From positions 20,711-84,710 of the forward strand of contig JARKPK010000127.1 of the NCBI GenBank assembly GCA_029975295.1: DNA of 64,000 nt. The letters are read 5' to 3'. Within the stretch, counting starts at the first letter, position 1; each line of letters begins with the position of its first letter. Shown here in pieces: positions 1-9,203 of the stretch. The position numbers were made by a program, and so were the translations under genes. Source of the stretch: Thermoguttaceae bacterium (GTDB lineage Bacteria; Planctomycetota; Planctomycetia; Pirellulales; Thermoguttaceae). The notes below the pieces were generated by a model. It saw only the letters and a program-made list of their open reading frames with translations, was not told the DNA's origin and made no database searches.

Positions 1-2
1 TC

Positions 3-914
3 TCGCAGGGCATTGCCCGAATTGCCGTACCGACTTTCTTTCTGATGTCGGGCTACTTCTTCTTTCTGGATTTCTCGTGGTCGGTCGCGGCATACAAAGC
101 GAAGCTTTCTTCTCGAGGCCGAACACTACTAATCCCGTACTTGTTCTGGAATACTTGCGGATTCCTGGCGATTTTGGCGGCTCAAACCCTGCCGGCAACC
201 CGACCGTTTTTCGCGGGTTCGACGCCGGATCTCCCATCGCTGAGCGTTTGGGATCGCGTTGACGCAACCATCGGCATTACGCGATTGCCGATTCTGTATC
301 AATTCTGGTTCATTCGGGATCTTATGGTCCTGGTCGTCTTGAGTCCGCTTTTCTACGTTTTCCTCCGCGTGCTTCCCAGCATCACTCTCGGGGCGATCGG
401 TATTGCTTGGTTCTTGGGGGCATGGTTTCTCACAATCCCGACGATCGAGGCGTTAGCGTTCTTCCTGATCGGCGCCGGCTGCGCCATGGCCGGAGAGAGC
501 CTTTTCGCATTCGACCGATTCGGGATTCCTATCACGATCGCGTACCTCGTGGTCCTCTTGTCCGACGCCCTAACGAAGGGCTCTCCATTGAATCCTTATC
601 TTCACAAGTCGGGGATTCTGCTGGGGATCCCTTGCACGCTTTTTCTGACTCACCTTGTTGTTGACCGGCCGCGGTTGAAAGGCATTCTGCTCTGGCTCGG
701 CCGAAGCAGTTTCTTCGTTTTCGCCACTCATGAACCGCTGATGACCGGGATCAGAAAGATCGTATTCAAGCTGTTGTCGCCATCGAGCCCGTGGTTGGTC
801 CTCGTCCTTTACCTGGTCATCCCTTCCCTGTTGATCGCTCTTTTGGTTCTCGTCTATGCCGTCTTCAAGAGACTCTTCCCTCGGTTTGCATCGTGGGTTA
901 CAGGTGGAAGATAG
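3..914 (+). CDS. Acyltransferase family 3 membrane protein, 5' truncated by window edge
   Basis: The reading frame is open from the first bases of the window, so the true start lies upstream and the ATG at 45 is probably internal. What remains is about 303 residues of hydrophobic helices separated by short loops. The opening stretch ending VPTFFLMSGYFF matches the second conserved region of the OafA/YrhL-type membrane acyltransferases (Acyltransferase_3), which move acyl groups onto sugars or other surface molecules at the inner membrane. The family is usually 350-400 residues, so roughly the first 60-80 residues, with the conserved His/Arg region, are missing. The substrate cannot be deduced. 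It ends 24 bases before the next gene. Confidence 0.75.
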   Translation, partial: SQGIARIAVPTFFLMSGYFFFLDFSWSVAAYKAKLSSRGRTLLIPYLFWNTCGFLAILAAQTLPATRPFFAGSTPDLPSLSVWDRVDATIGITRLPILYQFWFIRDLMVLVVLSPLFYVFLRVLPSITLGAIGIAWFLGAWFLTIPTIEALAFFLIGAGCAMAGESLFAFDRFGIPITIAYLVVLLSDALTKGSPLNPYLHKSGILLGIPCTLFLTHLVVDRPRLKGILLWLGRSSFFVFATHEPLMTGIRKIVFKLLSPSSPWLVLVLYLVIPSLLIALLVLVYAVFKRLFPRFASWVTGGR

Positions 915-938
915 CCTCTTTCCAGAAAGGGATATGCC

Positions 939-2318
939 ATGCTTTCCGCATCGAGATGGGCGTTTGTGAAGCGTTCGCGCGAAATCGGCGGCAGGGTCGG
1001 GGTATGGGGCGGCGCTGCGGTTGCGTCAGCGACGGCCGCAACGATTCCCGCCGTTCATGCCGGCGAACGGCACACGATTCACGTGGGGCTCGTCGGCTGC
1101 GGCGGTCGAGGCACCGGCGCGGCGGCCAACGCCCTGTCGGTTCCCCATGGGCCAATCAAGCTCGTGGCCGCGGGCGACATCTTCCCCAATCGCCTCGAAG
1201 CCAGCGTGCGGAATCTGACGCGGCAATTTCCGGATCGGGTCGATGTGCCGGCGGAGCGGCAGTTCGTGGGCTTCGACGCCTATCGACAGGTGATGGACGC
1301 GCTGCGGCCTGGCGATGTGGTGATTTTGACCACTCCGCCGGCCTTTCGCTGGCCCCATTTCCGCTACGCCATCGAGAAGCGGCTGCATGTGTTCATGGAG
1401 AAGCCCGTCTCCGTCGATGGCGCGAGCACGCGGCGGATGATCGAATTGGCGCGGCAATCGATCGCGGCCGGGCTGAAGGTCGGAGTAGGCCTGATGTCGC
1501 GTCATTGCGAAGCAAGGCGGCAGTTGGTCGAACGGATTCGCGACGGAGCGCTGGGCGAGCTGCTGGTGATGCGCACCTATCGAATGCACGGTCCGCTCGG
1601 AGCATTTCCCTCGAAGCGCAGGCCGGCGAACATCAGCGAGCTGCGCTATCAGGTGCAACGCTTTCACAGTTTTCTTTGGTCGGGCGGCGGAGTGTACAGC
1701 GACTTCTACGTTCACAACATCGACGAATGCTGTTGGATGAAAGGCGCCTGGCCGATCCGGGCGCAGGGGCTCGGCGCCCGCCACTTCCGCGAAGATGCCG
1801 TCGATCAGAACTTCGACACCTATGCGGTCGAGCACACCTTCGACGACGGAACCAAACTATTGCTTTATGGGCGGACGATCGCCGGCTGCTTCGAACAGTT
1901 CTCCAGCTTCCTGCACGGCAGCCGCGGTTTGGCGACGATCACCGCTTGCGGCGCCGTTCCCGGCCGCTGCCGAATCCTCGCCGGTCACGACGAATCGGGC
2001 AAACCGGTTTGGGAGGCGGTCTCCGACCCGCCCAACCCCTACCAAACCGAATGGGATCGCTTGATCGACGCCATCCGCAACGATCGGCCGTTCAACGAGG
2101 TCGAGTCGGGCGCCATCGCCAGCGCGGTAACGGCCATGGGCCGTATGGCCGCGCATACTGGCAGGATCATCGAGTTCGATCACTATCTGAACCACTCGCT
2201 CGAACTGGCGCCCGACGTGGACAAGCTTACGGAAGATAGTCCCGCCCCGTTGACGCCCGACGCCGAGGGCCGCTACCCCGTTCCGCAGCCGGGCATCGTA
2301 ACCGATCGAGAATATTGA
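939..2318 (+). CDS. Gfo/Idh/MocA family oxidoreductase, exported
   Basis: A 459-residue protein with a basic, then Ala-rich N-terminus (residues 1-41, ending AVHAGER) that looks like a signal peptide, possibly Tat-type with KR in place of RR. The nucleotide-binding Rossmann fold follows with GLVGCGGRGTG near residue 50. The family EKPVS motif lies near residue 155, where the lysine takes part in catalysis. The C-terminal two thirds match the alpha/beta substrate domain. These enzymes oxidise or reduce sugars, inositols and related compounds using NAD(P). Planctomycetes carry many exported copies, thought to act in polysaccharide breakdown. The substrate is not predictable. The start is supported by AAAGGG upstream of the ATG. 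Confidence 0.85.
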   Translation: MLSASRWAFVKRSREIGGRVGVWGGAAVASATAATIPAVHAGERHTIHVGLVGCGGRGTGAAANALSVPHGPIKLVAAGDIFPNRLEASVRNLTRQFPDRVDVPAERQFVGFDAYRQVMDALRPGDVVILTTPPAFRWPHFRYAIEKRLHVFMEKPVSVDGASTRRMIELARQSIAAGLKVGVGLMSRHCEARRQLVERIRDGALGELLVMRTYRMHGPLGAFPSKRRPANISELRYQVQRFHSFLWSGGGVYSDFYVHNIDECCWMKGAWPIRAQGLGARHFREDAVDQNFDTYAVEHTFDDGTKLLLYGRTIAGCFEQFSSFLHGSRGLATITACGAVPGRCRILAGHDESGKPVWEAVSDPPNPYQTEWDRLIDAIRNDRPFNEVESGAIASAVTAMGRMAAHTGRIIEFDHYLNHSLELAPDVDKLTEDSPAPLTPDAEGRYPVPQPGIVTDREY

Positions 2319-2379
2319 CGAGCCGGCGAAGAACCGCACGAGGCGAAAGGCGAGTTGGGCTGCGCAATCCGTCAAGCGC

Positions 2380-4983
2380 TCAGCGACGGCGAAGCTGCTC
2401 TTTCCATTGATGCAGGCGTTGCAAAGCCGCCAGTGGAGTCAGCGAATCGACGTCGAGAGAGCGAAGCTCATCGACCATCGGATGCTCGGCGCCAAATAGA
2501 GTCAATTGGATCCTTGTCGGCCGTTCGGTCTCGGCCGACCGTGCGATCTTCGCCCGGCCGGCCGAATCGAGATGCTCTTGTTCGAGCCTGACGAGGATGT
2601 CTTTGCTTCGCTCGATCACCGACTTGGGCACCCCGGCCAAACGGGCAACGTGGATGCCGTAGCTCTTGTCGGCTGCGCCCCGCACGATCTTGTGCAGAAA
2701 CACCACGTTGTCTTGCCATTCGCGCACAGCCACATTGTAGTTCCGCACCCCGGACAACGACTTTTCTAGGTCGGTCAATTCGTGGTAGTGCGTGGCGAAC
2801 AACGTGCGGCAGCCGATGCGATCATGCAAATGTTCAACCACCGCCCAGGCCAGCGAGATGCCGTCGTAGGTGCTTGTGCCGCGGCCGATCTCGTCAAGAA
2901 CCACCAAGCTCCGTTCGGTAGCCAGGTTGAGAATTCTCGCTGTCTCGGTCATCTCCACCATGAAGGTGCTTTGCCCCCGGGCAATTTCGTCGCCGGCGCC
3001 GACGCGGGCGAAAAGGCGATCGACTGTGCCGAAGACGGCCTTTCGGGCGGGCACGAAACTGCCGATCTGGGCCATCACGGCCATCAGCGCCGCCTGCCGA
3101 ATGTACGTGCTCTTTCCGGCCATGTTCGGCCCGGTAATCAACAGAACTTTGCCATCCTCGCCGCCGCATCGGCAATCGTTGGGAACAAACTCGCCGGCGG
3201 CCAGCAAGGCGTCGAGCACCGGATGGCGCCCTTCGTCAACGCGTAGAATCGGCTCGTCCACCATCTCCGGGCGGCAGTAGCCGCGCTGGCGAGCCAGTTC
3301 CGCCAGCCCCGCCAGAACATCCAGTTCGGCCAATGCCGCTGCCGTCGATTGCAGGGGCCGACGGTGCTCGGCCGCGGCGTCGCGAAGCGACAAGAACAGT
3401 TCGTACTCCATCTCCTTGGCTCGCTCATCGGCCGAGAGCACCTTCTCCTCGTACTCCTTCAGCTCCGGCGTGATGTAGCGCTCGGCGTTCTTGATCGTCT
3501 GCTTGCGGATGTATTCAGCCGGGATCTTCTGTTGATGGACGTTGGTGATTTCGATGTAGTAGCCGAACACCTTGTTGTATCCGACCTTCAAGTTGGGAAT
3601 GCCCGTCCGCCGGCTTTCTTCCGCTTGGTAGCGGGCAATCCATTGCTTGCCGCCGCGGGCCAGCTCGCGCAGTTCTTCCAGCGGCGGATGAAAGCCCTCG
3701 CGAATAAATCCCCCGTCGCGGCAGCTCAACGGGCAATCGTCGGCCAACGCGGCATCAAGCCGGGCGCGAAGCGCGGCGCACAGATCGATCGCCGATTCCA
3801 ACCGCGCCAACAGCGGCGATTTCCTCGCGGCCAGCTTGGCCTTTACGCCGGGCAGCGCGCGGAGCGACCGACCAACCGCCGCCAGGTCGCGCGGCGTCGC
3901 TCGCCCGGTGACGATCCGCGTCAACAGCCGCTCCAAATCGTACACGCCCCGCAGCGCCTCGCGCAAATCGGAACAAAGCTTCGGATCGGCGACCAGTTCG
4001 CCCACCGCCTCGTGACGTGCGCTGATCGTCTCCCGATCGGCCGAGGGCGCGGCCAGCCATTCGCCGAGCAATCGGGCGCCCATCGCGGTGGTTGTGCGAT
4101 CGACCACCGCCAACAGCGAACCCTCGCGTTTGCCATCGCGCATCGTCCGCGTGATTTCCAGACTGCGGCGGGCCGCTTGGTCAATCTCCAGGGTCTTGCC
4201 CCGGCGATAGGGGGCCAATCGCTCGATGTGTTCCAACGTCGTACGCTGGGTTTCACGCAAGTAGTCGAGAATGGCGCCGGCCGCGCGCAGGGCCTGAGCG
4301 TCGCGGAGGTCGTCGTCGGAAAATCCGAATCCCTCCAAACCAGCCGTGCCGAACTGCTTGCGGAGAGTCATCCGCGCGGCATCGCGTGAAAAAGCCCATG
4401 GCGGTCGCTTGGTCACCATCATCGGCCGCACGACCAGCGCCGGCGGGGGGGAACCATCCTCGGGCGCCAGGCACTCGGCCGGACAGATCCGCGCCAAATG
4501 CTCGGCCAGCTCGTCGGCGGCCACGGCGGTCGCCCAGAAACGCCCGGTCGAAAGCTCGATCCAGGCCAGCCCCCACCAGGCCTCGCTCGTCGGCGGCGCA
4601 ACAGCGGCAAGGTAATTGCTTTCGCGCGGGTCGAGCAGGGCGTCGTCCGTCACGGTGCCGGGCGTGACAACCCGCGTCACCTCGCGACGCACCAACCCCT
4701 TGGCCTTCTTGGGGTCTTCAACCTGTTCGCAGACGGCCGCGCGGAAACCGGCGGCGATCAGTTTGCCTAAGTAGCTTTCCAACTGGTGATGCGGAAAGCC
4801 GGCCATGGGGATGGCGTTTTCGCCCTTCTCGCGGCTGGTGAGCGTTAACCCCAGGACGGCCGACGCCGTCTTTGCGTCGTCGTGGAACAACTCGTAGAAA
4901 TCGCCCATGCGGAACAGCAGCAGGGCGTCGGGACAGGCGCGCTTCGCCTCTTCGTACTGACGCATCATGGGGGTGTCGGCCAT
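2380..4983 (-). CDS. mutS: DNA mismatch repair protein MutS
   Basis: An 867-residue full-length MutS. The N-terminal mismatch-binding domain has the FYE reading motif in MGDFYELF (about residues 26-33). The connector, lever and clamp domains follow. The C-terminal ATPase has Walker A GPNMAGKST near residue 615, Walker B/signature DEIGRGTST and the conserved FATHYHEL. It binds base mismatches and small loops in DNA and recruits MutL. No mutL is visible in the window. The gene is on the opposite strand to its left neighbour, leaving about 60 bases between the two stops. A small PH-domain gene lies 95 bases upstream in the same direction. Confidence 0.98.
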   Translation of the reverse strand: MADTPMMRQYEEAKRACPDALLLFRMGDFYELFHDDAKTASAVLGLTLTSREKGENAIPMAGFPHHQLESYLGKLIAAGFRAAVCEQVEDPKKAKGLVRREVTRVVTPGTVTDDALLDPRESNYLAAVAPPTSEAWWGLAWIELSTGRFWATAVAADELAEHLARICPAECLAPEDGSPPPALVVRPMMVTKRPPWAFSRDAARMTLRKQFGTAGLEGFGFSDDDLRDAQALRAAGAILDYLRETQRTTLEHIERLAPYRRGKTLEIDQAARRSLEITRTMRDGKREGSLLAVVDRTTTAMGARLLGEWLAAPSADRETISARHEAVGELVADPKLCSDLREALRGVYDLERLLTRIVTGRATPRDLAAVGRSLRALPGVKAKLAARKSPLLARLESAIDLCAALRARLDAALADDCPLSCRDGGFIREGFHPPLEELRELARGGKQWIARYQAEESRRTGIPNLKVGYNKVFGYYIEITNVHQQKIPAEYIRKQTIKNAERYITPELKEYEEKVLSADERAKEMEYELFLSLRDAAAEHRRPLQSTAAALAELDVLAGLAELARQRGYCRPEMVDEPILRVDEGRHPVLDALLAAGEFVPNDCRCGGEDGKVLLITGPNMAGKSTYIRQAALMAVMAQIGSFVPARKAVFGTVDRLFARVGAGDEIARGQSTFMVEMTETARILNLATERSLVVLDEIGRGTSTYDGISLAWAVVEHLHDRIGCRTLFATHYHELTDLEKSLSGVRNYNVAVREWQDNVVFLHKIVRGAADKSYGIHVARLAGVPKSVIERSKDILVRLEQEHLDSAGRAKIARSAETERPTRIQLTLFGAEHPMVDELRSLDVDSLTPLAALQRLHQWKEQLRRR

Positions 4984-5078
4984 GCCGCCATGCTAACAGA
5001 TCGTCGCGGCGGCGCGCAGGGAGCGGGCGAACCGCGAAGTGGGACGGCGATGGACCAACCGTTTCTCGCCCGAGGCGT

Positions 5079-5597
5079 TCAGTCGCCGTTGGCCGCGGCA
5101 ACCGCCAGTTGTTTTCCGACGGCCTTTCCCACCGCAAGCAGAGCCGTCTGGATTTTCAAGCAGGCGCGACGGACAACCTCCGGGCGGCGCACTCCGGCAA
5201 GCCGCAACAGTTCTTCTCCGCCGCGACGAAATGAGAGATCGCCCGAGCGAAACCACTGCTGGCCGGGCAGCACTTCGACGGCGATCTCGTCGAAGTCCTC
5301 CATGCTGATCCAATGGTCTTCCAAGGCGGCGAGCCCGCGGCGAACAATCACCCGCCGTGTTGTCAGCGCGTACCGGCGGCAGACGACGGGCGCAAACAGC
5401 CAGCAGAAAAGCGCCAAACTCAACGGGATGGTCGCCAGCGCGAACACGGCGCCGACGGTCAACGGCCCCCATCCCCAGCCGATCGCCGCATAGCGGCCAA
5501 TCCAACGCCCGAGGCGCAGGGCGCCGAGCGTCGGCCAGACGGTCATCACAGGCGCCTCGCCCAATTCGGGCGGCGTTTCTCCAGCGATTGGCTGCAT
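5079..5597 (-). CDS. PH domain-containing membrane protein (bacterial PH / DUF304-like)
   Basis: A 172-residue protein. The start chosen (MQPIAGE) has GGAGAG seven bases upstream; a longer frame begins at 5657 without such a site. Residues 30-80 hold two hydrophobic segments forming a membrane hairpin. A region follows with RRYALTTRRVIVRRG, the pattern typical of bacterial PH-like (bPH2/DUF304) domains that sit on the membrane. The rest is a beta-rich PH-type fold with a C-terminal helix. Function is unknown; such proteins are thought to act in membrane or envelope stress. It reads toward mutS and may be co-transcribed, though the pairing has no obvious functional meaning. Confidence 0.65.
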   Translation of the reverse strand: MQPIAGETPPELGEAPVMTVWPTLGALRLGRWIGRYAAIGWGWGPLTVGAVFALATIPLSLALFCWLFAPVVCRRYALTTRRVIVRRGLAALEDHWISMEDFDEIAVEVLPGQQWFRSGDLSFRRGGEELLRLAGVRRPEVVRRACLKIQTALLAVGKAVGKQLAVAAANGD

Positions 5598-5962
5598 CGC
5601 TCTCTCCAATGATTGCCGGCTCAAACAAGCAAGAAGGCCCACCGGTTCGGGCGTCATCGAGGCGTGCGCACGGGGCCGACGAAAGCGCGCCCATCAGGCG
5701 CGGCAGTCGCCTACGGCGCAGGCCGCCGTGCCGCAGCTCGATCCCGATATCTTAGGCGACCTTGCGAGATTTCGGAAGCGGACAATGGCCCCCGTGCCGC
5801 CGGCCCGCCGGCGCCTTCGGCCCTGCTCAGGGCGCGCAGGGCCTGCAAGTGCGAGAATAGCCCCGCGGCCCCCTCGACTGTCATGCCAGCCAAAACGCTC
5901 CGCGAAGGTCGCCGATTCTCGATGCAAACAAACACCAGTCCTTTCGCCGTTTTTCGCGTTCC

Positions 5963-5991
5963 TTGACATCCCCAAGGGCGTCGATCATACT
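5963..5991 (+). promoter_or_regulatory. Sigma70-type promoter for the tyrosine phenol-lyase-like gene
   Basis: TTGACA (5963-5968), a 17-base spacer, and CATACT (5986-5991). The -35 is perfect and the -10 matches four of six consensus bases. Transcription would start near 5998, giving a leader of about 260 bases before the enzyme gene. No other strong promoter was seen between 5598 and 6260. Confidence 0.6.
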
Positions 5992-6085
5992 GCCGATTCT
6001 TTGTTCGCGGCCGGCGGGCCGTTCAACAGAAGGGCGGCGGCTTTTCCGGGCGAAAACCGCGTTGGTTCTCGGGGGAAGGAACCGC

Positions 6086-6196
6086 ATGGCCGCCAGAACC
6101 AGTTGTGCCGCTGAGAGATGTGCCGCCGAGATGATCGCCCCGCGTTTGCCCGCGGCATCGGGTTGCAGCGGCCCGACTGTTTCTTCGTTTGATTGA
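6086..6196 (+). CDS. Possible 36-residue leader peptide upstream of the PLP lyase
   Basis: A short frame starting with ATG, preceded at six-base spacing by GGAAGGA, the best ribosome-binding site in this leader. The product has three cysteines (residues 7, 12 and 27) and no tryptophan or tyrosine. Its stop lies 64 bases before the chosen start of the enzyme gene. Position and strong initiation signal suggest a translated leader, in the spirit of tnaC ahead of tnaA, but there is no recognisable stalling sequence. It could also be chance. Confidence 0.3.
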   Translation: MAARTSCAAERCAAEMIAPRLPAASGCSGPTVSSFD

Positions 6197-6260
6197 ATGA
6201 ACCAAGCTGCCATTGCAGCGAATTGTGATTCCGCGTGTTCGAGACAAGGAGCTAATCGGC

Positions 6261-7706
6261 GTGGACATTCTGCTTTCTGACGGTCGCCGCATTCCCATCG
6301 AGATGCACAAAGTGCGCGTTGTGCAGAAAACCCGTCTTGCGCCGGTCGATGAGCGACTCCGCGCCATCGAGGAGGGCGGGTACAACACCTTCCTGCTCCG
6401 CACGCGCGACATCTTCATCGACATGCTGACCGACAGCGGCACCAATGCGATGAGCGACAATCAGTTGGCTTCCATGATGGTGTCCGACGACGCCTACGCC
6501 GGCGGCGAAAGCTACTACAAGCTGTTGTCGGCCGTCAAAGACGTGTTGGGGTTCGACTTCTGCGTGCCCGCGCATCAAGGCCGCGCCGCCGAGCACTTGC
6601 TGGCGAAGATATTCGTCAAACCCGGCTCGGTCGTGCCGATGAACTACCATTTCACGACGACCAAGGCCCACTTCGAAATGGCCGGCGGAAAAGTTCTCGA
6701 GATCTACACCGACGAAGCCCTGAACACGGCGAGCAGTTGCCCGTTCAAAGGCAATCTCGACTTGCACAAGTTCGCCGAAGTGATCGAGAAGTACGGAGCC
6801 GACAATGTGGCCTTCGTGCGGATGGAGGCGACGACGAATCTTATCGGCGGGCAGCCGTTTTCGCTGGCGAACCTGAAGGAAGTCCGCAAGATGGCCTCCG
6901 AGCACGGCATCCCCGTGATCATCGATTGCAGCCTGATTTCGGAAAACGCCTATTTCATCAAGCGCCGCGAGGCGGCGTGCAAGGATTGGTCGATCGAGAA
7001 GATCGTCGCCGAGATGATGAAACAGGCCGACCTGATCTACCTTTCCGGCCGGAAAAGCACCTGCGTGCGCGGCGGCTTGATCGCCACGAACAATCCGAAA
7101 TACTGGGAGAAGCTCAAGGCCTGGTTGCCGGTGTACGAGGGTTTCATCACGTACGGCGGCATGTCGTCGAAAGAGATCGAGGCGATGGCCGTGGGCTTGC
7201 GTGAAATGACCGATTACGACGTTGCCAGCAGCTCGCCCGACCTGATCGAGTTTTTCGTCAACTCGATGACCGATCGCGGCATCCCGGCAGTCACGCCGCC
7301 GGGCGGCTTGGCGGGCCATGTCGATGCCATGAAGTTCCTGCCCCATGTGCCGCAATCTCAATACCCCGCCGGGGCGTTGGCCGCGGCGTTGTACATTGTT
7401 TCCGGCGCCCGCGGCATGGAGCGCGGAACCATCTCGATGGACCGCGATGAGAAAGGCCGCGATGTCTATGCCGACATGGAACTCTGCCGCTTGGCGGTCC
7501 CGCGTCGCGTGTATTCGACGGCGCACATGGAATACGTGGCCGACCGGCTTAAGTGGCTGCTCGAACACCGCGATTTGGTGGGCGGACTGGAGTTCTACGA
7601 AGAGCCGCCCGTGCTGCGGTTCTTTACCGGACGGTTGCGTCCGTTGAACGATTGGGGCCGGAAGCTCGCGGCGGCCTTCAAGAAGGACTTCGGCGACGCC
7701 TGCTGA
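6261..7706 (+). CDS. Tyrosine phenol-lyase/tryptophanase family PLP-dependent beta-eliminating lyase
   Basis: The product is 481 residues from a GTG that has AAGGAG nine bases upstream; a longer frame with a TTG at 6213 has no such site and would extend past the family's N-terminus. Fold type I PLP enzymes of this family cleave tyrosine or tryptophan to pyruvate, ammonia and phenol or indole. Family marks: YNTFLL, LTDSGTNAMSD, DDAYAGGE (active-site Tyr), HQGRAAE, the PLP lysine K265 in SGRKST, and VPRRVYS. It reads closer to tyrosine phenol-lyase than to tryptophanase: FTTTKAH, MERG and LRFFT match positions thought to fix phenol-lyase specificity. Oddly, the family arginine three residues after the cofactor aspartate (DxxR) is leucine here (D222, L225), so substrate and reaction are uncertain. 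Confidence 0.8.
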   Translation: MDILLSDGRRIPIEMHKVRVVQKTRLAPVDERLRAIEEGGYNTFLLRTRDIFIDMLTDSGTNAMSDNQLASMMVSDDAYAGGESYYKLLSAVKDVLGFDFCVPAHQGRAAEHLLAKIFVKPGSVVPMNYHFTTTKAHFEMAGGKVLEIYTDEALNTASSCPFKGNLDLHKFAEVIEKYGADNVAFVRMEATTNLIGGQPFSLANLKEVRKMASEHGIPVIIDCSLISENAYFIKRREAACKDWSIEKIVAEMMKQADLIYLSGRKSTCVRGGLIATNNPKYWEKLKAWLPVYEGFITYGGMSSKEIEAMAVGLREMTDYDVASSSPDLIEFFVNSMTDRGIPAVTPPGGLAGHVDAMKFLPHVPQSQYPAGALAAALYIVSGARGMERGTISMDRDEKGRDVYADMELCRLAVPRRVYSTAHMEYVADRLKWLLEHRDLVGGLEFYEEPPVLRFFTGRLRPLNDWGRKLAAAFKKDFGDAC

Positions 7707-8113
7707 ATCGGTCCTCAGCCGGTTCCTTCGCCTCGAATCGCTTTCCATCTGAGCGGCAAGCTGGTATCTTGTCCGCCATCGGCTTGTCGTCTGCAAGATT
7801 GCGTGCAGCGTCGTTTGCAGCTTGGTCGAACAGACCGGCGCAGCGCCCGCAGACGTTGTGAAAGAGTTGTCGGCTCCGTCGGGCGCCCCAGTCCGCCGGA
7901 TCGACTCGACATCCCTTCACAGCGCAGAACACCGCGGAGCCCGTCCCGCTCGCGATCGCCTGTTGTCGACTGCCGAACATCGCGGTTCGCATGCGGCATG
8001 CCGGGTGCAATCGGGCCGACCATCCGGATGCCGGGTTGCCGCTGAGCGCCCTAGCCCGCACGCGGGTTTATTGAAGCAAGAATAGCGATTCCGCCAGCAT
8101 GGAGTGATCGGTC
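7707..8113. other. Intergenic stretch, 407 bases
   Basis: No convincing reading frame, RNA gene or terminator was seen. The only signal is GGAG about nine bases before the next gene's ATG. GC content matches the surroundings. Confidence 0.5.
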
Positions 8114-9106
8114 ATGCGCACACGACCATTCGGACCGGCCGAAGTTGAGGTTTCTGAGGTGGGGCTGGGCACCTGGCAGCTCGGCGGAACGGAATGGGGC
8201 GATGTGTCTGACGATCAGGCGCTCAACACGCTTGCGGCGGCGGCCGATGCCGGCGTCACCTTTTTCGACACGGCCGACATCTACGGCATGGGACGCAGCG
8301 AAACGTTGATCGGCCGGTTTCTCAAGAGCCGGCCGGATCGCGAGCGTTTCTTCGTGGCCACCAAGCTGGGCCGCCATCCGCGTCCCGGCTGGCCGGCCAA
8401 TTTCACCCGCGAAGCGGTCCGGCAGCACACCGAAGACTCGCTCCGCCGTTTGCAAGTCGAGGCGCTCGATCTGACTCAAACCCACTGCATCCCGCGCGAA
8501 CAGATGGTTTCGGGCGAAGTGTTCGAGTATTTGCGAGAGTTGAAGCGCGAGGGGAAAATCAAGGGTTTCGGCGCAAGTGTCGAGACAATGGACGAGGCCC
8601 TCCTGTGCTTGGAACAGGAGGAAATTAGCTCGCTCCAGATCATTTTCAACATCTTTCGGCAAAAGCCGATCGACGTGCTTTTCGAGCAGGCGCGGGCGCG
8701 GCGCGTGGCTCTCATCGTTCGGCTGCCGTTGGCCAGCGGGCTGCTCAGCGGGCAACTGACGCGCGACGCCGTCTTCTCCGAGAAGGATCATCGGCACTTC
8801 AACCGCGACGGCCAGTATTTCAACGTGGGCGAGACGTTCGCCGGGCTGCCCTTCGATCGCGGGGTGGAGCTTGCCGACGCGCTAAAGGCGCTGACGCCCA
8901 GCGGCATGACGATGGCGCAATTCGCGCTGCGATGGTGCCTCGACTACGATGCGGTCACCACGGTCATCCCGGGCGCCAAGCGGCCCGAACAGGCCAGGCA
9001 CAACGCCGCCGCCTCCGAACTGCCCCGACTGCCCGCGGGGCTTCACTCGCAACTGCGGCGGTTCTATGATGATGAAGTGGCGCCGTTGATCCGCGGACCG
9101 TACTAA
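8114..9106 (+). CDS. Aldo/keto reductase
   Basis: A 330-residue (alpha/beta)8-barrel aldo/keto reductase, full length for the family. The catalytic tetrad is visible: Asp and Tyr in FFDTADIYGMG (near residues 51-60), Lys in VATKLGR (near 90) and His in LTQTHCIP (near 121). The C-terminal NADPH-binding stretch VIPGAKRPEQARHN is typical. Members reduce aldehydes and ketones with NADPH; the substrate is not predictable, and the Q-T-H variant of the usual QLH is slightly unusual. There is no signal peptide, so it is cytoplasmic. GGAG lies nine bases before the ATG. It appears to be a single-gene unit. Confidence 0.92.
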   Translation: MRTRPFGPAEVEVSEVGLGTWQLGGTEWGDVSDDQALNTLAAAADAGVTFFDTADIYGMGRSETLIGRFLKSRPDRERFFVATKLGRHPRPGWPANFTREAVRQHTEDSLRRLQVEALDLTQTHCIPREQMVSGEVFEYLRELKREGKIKGFGASVETMDEALLCLEQEEISSLQIIFNIFRQKPIDVLFEQARARRVALIVRLPLASGLLSGQLTRDAVFSEKDHRHFNRDGQYFNVGETFAGLPFDRGVELADALKALTPSGMTMAQFALRWCLDYDAVTTVIPGAKRPEQARHNAAASELPRLPAGLHSQLRRFYDDEVAPLIRGPY

Positions 9107-9203
9107 GCAGGACCGTGGACCGGCCTAATTCGACCCAAGACGGAACCGCGTCTGCCGATTCGGGTCCTAGGCCGCAGGGAATTCTCGGAGGGAGATCGCT
9201 CGA

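Noticed and set aside
3349..4389. Plus-strand open frame opposite mutS
   Set aside because: It lies in the antisense of a confident mutS gene and shows no domain pattern.
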